Assembly: GCF_014773395.1 (NCBI RefSeq)
Contig: NZ_JACXAF010000011.1
Location: forward strand, 1-34,909
Reading direction: 5' to 3'
Source of the DNA: Neiella litorisoli
GTDB lineage: Bacteria; Pseudomonadota; Gammaproteobacteria; Enterobacterales; Neiellaceae
DNA: 34,909 nucleotides
Shown here piece by piece: positions 33,952-34,909 of the stretch (position 1 is its first letter; each line of letters starts with the position of its first letter). The notes under the pieces are model-generated. The model worked only from the letters and a program-made list of their open reading frames with translations. It ran no database searches and was not told the origin of the DNA. Both the position numbers and the translations under genes were made by a program.

Positions 33952-34003
33952 CGGCAATGAGGGCAATAGCAAACCTCACCCCATGCTGACGCTCAAGCAC
34001 ATC
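33952..34003 (+). repeat. 52-bp direct repeat, copy 1
   Basis: Matches 34302-34353 at about 49 of 52 bases (core AGCAAACCTCACCCCATG, then CTGACGCTCAAGCACATC). The partner copy also has an inverted mate at 34402-34418. Confidence 0.8.
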
Positions 34004-34075
34004 AAAGCCAATGTCTGAGCAGCGAGCCGGCAGCCAACAACACCCTTCGGTGACGCTCAAGTCCATCCATGGAAC

Positions 34076-34107
34076 GCTCTACACCCGACATCCATGTCGG
34101 CTGAAGC
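34076..34107 (+). repeat. GCTCTAC/GAAGC hairpin, stem type 1
   Basis: GCTCTAC, two bases, CCGACAT-CC-ATGTCGG, two bases, GAAGC. The flanks and spacing are the same as at 34362-34393, with a different stem sequence. Confidence 0.75.
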
Positions 34108-34199
34108 ACCTCAGTGCATTGTTAGCAGCCGCTTTGGGATTCGACGGTTGCGGTCAGCGCACGCTCGGTTTGGGAGTAGCTTGGGAGTTGGATAGTCGA

Positions 34200-34229
34200 G
34201 CTTCTGCCGCAGGGAAGCGGCAGTAGAGC
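34200..34229 (-). repeat. GCTCTAC/GAAGC hairpin, stem type 4
   Basis: On the minus strand GCTCTAC leads into a TGCCGC/GCGGCA stem with loop TTCCCT and then GAAGC. Same flanks as the plus-strand copies, different stem. Confidence 0.7.
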
Positions 34230-34301
34230 CTACATGGAAGTATTCACGGCGTCTCGACTAGACAATTCGCAAGCTGCGATGATTACACTGAACTGTTGAA
34301 T

Positions 34302-34353
34302 CGGCAGTGAGAGCGATAGCAAACCTCACCCCATGCTGACGCTCAAGCACATC
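34302..34353 (+). repeat. 52-bp direct repeat, copy 2
   Basis: Copy of 33952-34003. Its GCGATAGCAAACCTCAC (34313-34329) pairs with GCGAGGTTTACTATCGC (34402-34418) at 15 of 17 positions, making a large imperfect palindrome around the hairpin at 34362-34393. Confidence 0.8.
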
Positions 34354-34361
34354 CTTGTGTC

Positions 34362-34393
34362 GCTCTACATGCGGCATCCATGCCGCCTGAAGC
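34362..34393 (+). repeat. GCTCTAC/GAAGC hairpin, stem type 2
   Basis: GCTCTAC, two bases, GCGGCAT-CC-ATGCCGC, two bases, GAAGC. It has the same architecture as 34076-34107, with paired (compensatory) base changes in the stem. Confidence 0.75.
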
Positions 34394-34510
34394 AGCAAGT
34401 AGCGAGGTTTACTATCGCCCTAGGCGCTCCGGAGCGCTGCTGGAAGCCGTTTTATTGCGTCACAAACTCCGCAGCTCCCTAGAGCGGGTTTTCGATTGCT
34501 GACGAAGACC

Positions 34511-34538
34511 TTCCGCAGCAGGGATGCTGCGGTAGAGC
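34511..34538 (-). repeat. GCTCTAC/GAAG hairpin, stem type 3
   Basis: On the minus strand GCTCTAC, CGCAGCA-TCCC-TGCTGCG, GAAGG. A third stem sequence within the same conserved flanks. Confidence 0.7.
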
Positions 34539-34598
34539 TTACATGGAAGTATTCACAGCGTGTCTGAGTTAGGAAACGATAACTTGCTCTTTAACGCT

Positions 34599-34819
34599 AA
34601 TGTCTGAGCAGCGAACCGGCAGCCAACAACACCCTTCGGTGACGCTCAAGTCCATCCATGGAACGCTCTACACCCGACATCCATGTCGGCTGAAGCACCT
34701 CAGTGCGTTGTTAGCAGCCGCTTTGGGATTAAGCGATTGTGGTCAGCGCACGCACGGTTTGGGAGTAGCTTGGGGGTTGGATAGTCGAGCTTCTGCCGCA
34801 AGGAAGCGGCAGTAGAGCC
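34599..34819 (+). repeat. 221-bp direct repeat, copy B
   Basis: Second copy of 34010-34230, about 95% identical. It carries its own type 1 hairpin (34665-34696) and type 4 hairpin (34789-34818). Differences cluster at 34729-34740, between the hairpins. Confidence 0.85.
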
Positions 34820-34826
34820 ATCAGGG

Positions 34827-34846
34827 GACAACTTTATAAAGTTGTC
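34827..34846. repeat. Perfect 20-bp palindrome
   Basis: GACAACTTTATAAAGTTGTC is exactly self-complementary. It lies 7 nt after copy B of the duplication, where the two copies diverge. It may be a cruciform, a binding site or the end of another repeat unit. Confidence 0.6.
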
Positions 34847-34909
34847 GCGCAGGCAGGAAGCCGGAGCGGGGCTTTGCAGAGGGCAGGAGCCCGTCAGCAA
34901 AGTATTCAC

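Larger units (their letters stand above)
34010..34230 (+). repeat. 221-bp direct repeat, copy A
   Basis: Aligned without gaps to 34599-34819 (offset 589) with about 10 differences, roughly 95% identity. It contains two hairpins of the GCTCTAC...GAAGC family, one in each orientation (34076-34107 plus, 34200-34229 minus). Confidence 0.85.
33838..34909. other. Repetitive non-coding region at the right edge
   Basis: About 1.07 kb without a supported gene. It holds a 221-bp direct duplication, a 52-bp repeat pair (33952-34003, 34302-34353), a 30-bp repeat pair (34223-34252, 34532-34561) whose core AGTATTCAC appears a third time at 34901-34909, and six related hairpins. The 71-aa frames inside the duplicates change mainly at non-synonymous sites and are not treated as genes. 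The array runs off the window. Confidence 0.75.

Noticed and set aside
34011-34226. 71-aa frame in repeat copy A (and its twin at 34600-34815) as a small protein family
   Set aside because: Differences between copies are mainly amino-acid changing, there is no clear ribosome-binding site, and the frame is crossed by hairpins that explain the conservation better.
34010-34819. Integron attC sites
   Set aside because: GTTGTTAGC and GCCAACAAC ends recall attC, but GTTRRRY does not fit, there are no cassette genes between them and no integrase.
33952-34909. CRISPR array
   Set aside because: Repeats differ in length, are widely and irregularly spaced, occur in both orientations, and have no uniform spacers or cas genes.

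Overview
The window looks like chromosomal DNA of a Gram-negative marine-type gammaproteobacterium, probably near Alteromonadales (Shewanella/Ferrimonas-like). This rests on family content only: maltoporin, MalM, Syd, QueF, YqcC, RlmM and GcvA are gammaproteobacterial, and a DUF3549-type gene beside truC is typical of that group. No rRNA or tRNA gene was seen, and the species cannot be fixed from this window.

Left part (1-8.7 kb), all genes on the minus strand: a large surface lipoprotein with four Ig-like repeats and a PL6-type (alginate lyase/chondroitinase B) beta-helix; the DEAD-box RNA helicase DeaD; and an isolated lamB-malM maltodextrin uptake pair without malEFGK. Two 17-bp GntR/FadR-type operator-like palindromes lie upstream of the lyase. 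A perfect CRP core site lies far upstream of lamB.

Core (8.7-30 kb): gene order follows the E. coli yqcA-truC-yqcC-csrB-syd-queF-ppnN-xni-rlmM-ygdD-gcvA region, expanded with extra genes: DUF3549, a chemoreceptor, a GNAT enzyme, a small KfrA-like protein, an M61 peptidase, a TPR/degenerate-GGDEF membrane protein, an active-looking diguanylate cyclase, an SDR, an HDOD protein and an alpha/beta hydrolase. The stretch between the chemoreceptor and the GNAT gene has no protein gene. On the minus strand it has about 13 GGA motifs, most in small hairpins, and ends in a strong terminator: a CsrB-family RNA in the same yqcC-syd interval where E. coli csrB lies. ppnN, xni, the SDR and the HDOD gene form a tight plus-strand operon. 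gcvA, the hydrolase, ygdD and rlmM overlap end to end on the minus strand. A 268-bp MITE-like element with perfect 19-bp terminal inverted repeats sits between these two operons, and a solitary copy of its terminus lies near 14.45 kb.

Right part (30-34.9 kb): a two-gene minus-strand operon encodes a membrane-anchored PHP-domain phosphoesterase with an unrecognised N-terminal region and a lipoprotein that looks like a beta-propeller. The last ~1 kb is non-coding and repetitive: a 221-bp direct duplication, other shared blocks, and six hairpins with conserved flanks (GCTCTAC...GAAGC) whose stems differ by compensatory changes.

Regulatory themes visible here are post-transcriptional control (CsrB-like RNA), c-di-GMP (one intact cyclase, one degenerate GGDEF protein, one degenerate HD-GYP/HDOD protein) and carbon-source control (CRP, GntR-type and GcvA). 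Functions are inferred from motifs and family knowledge; no alignment or database search was run.
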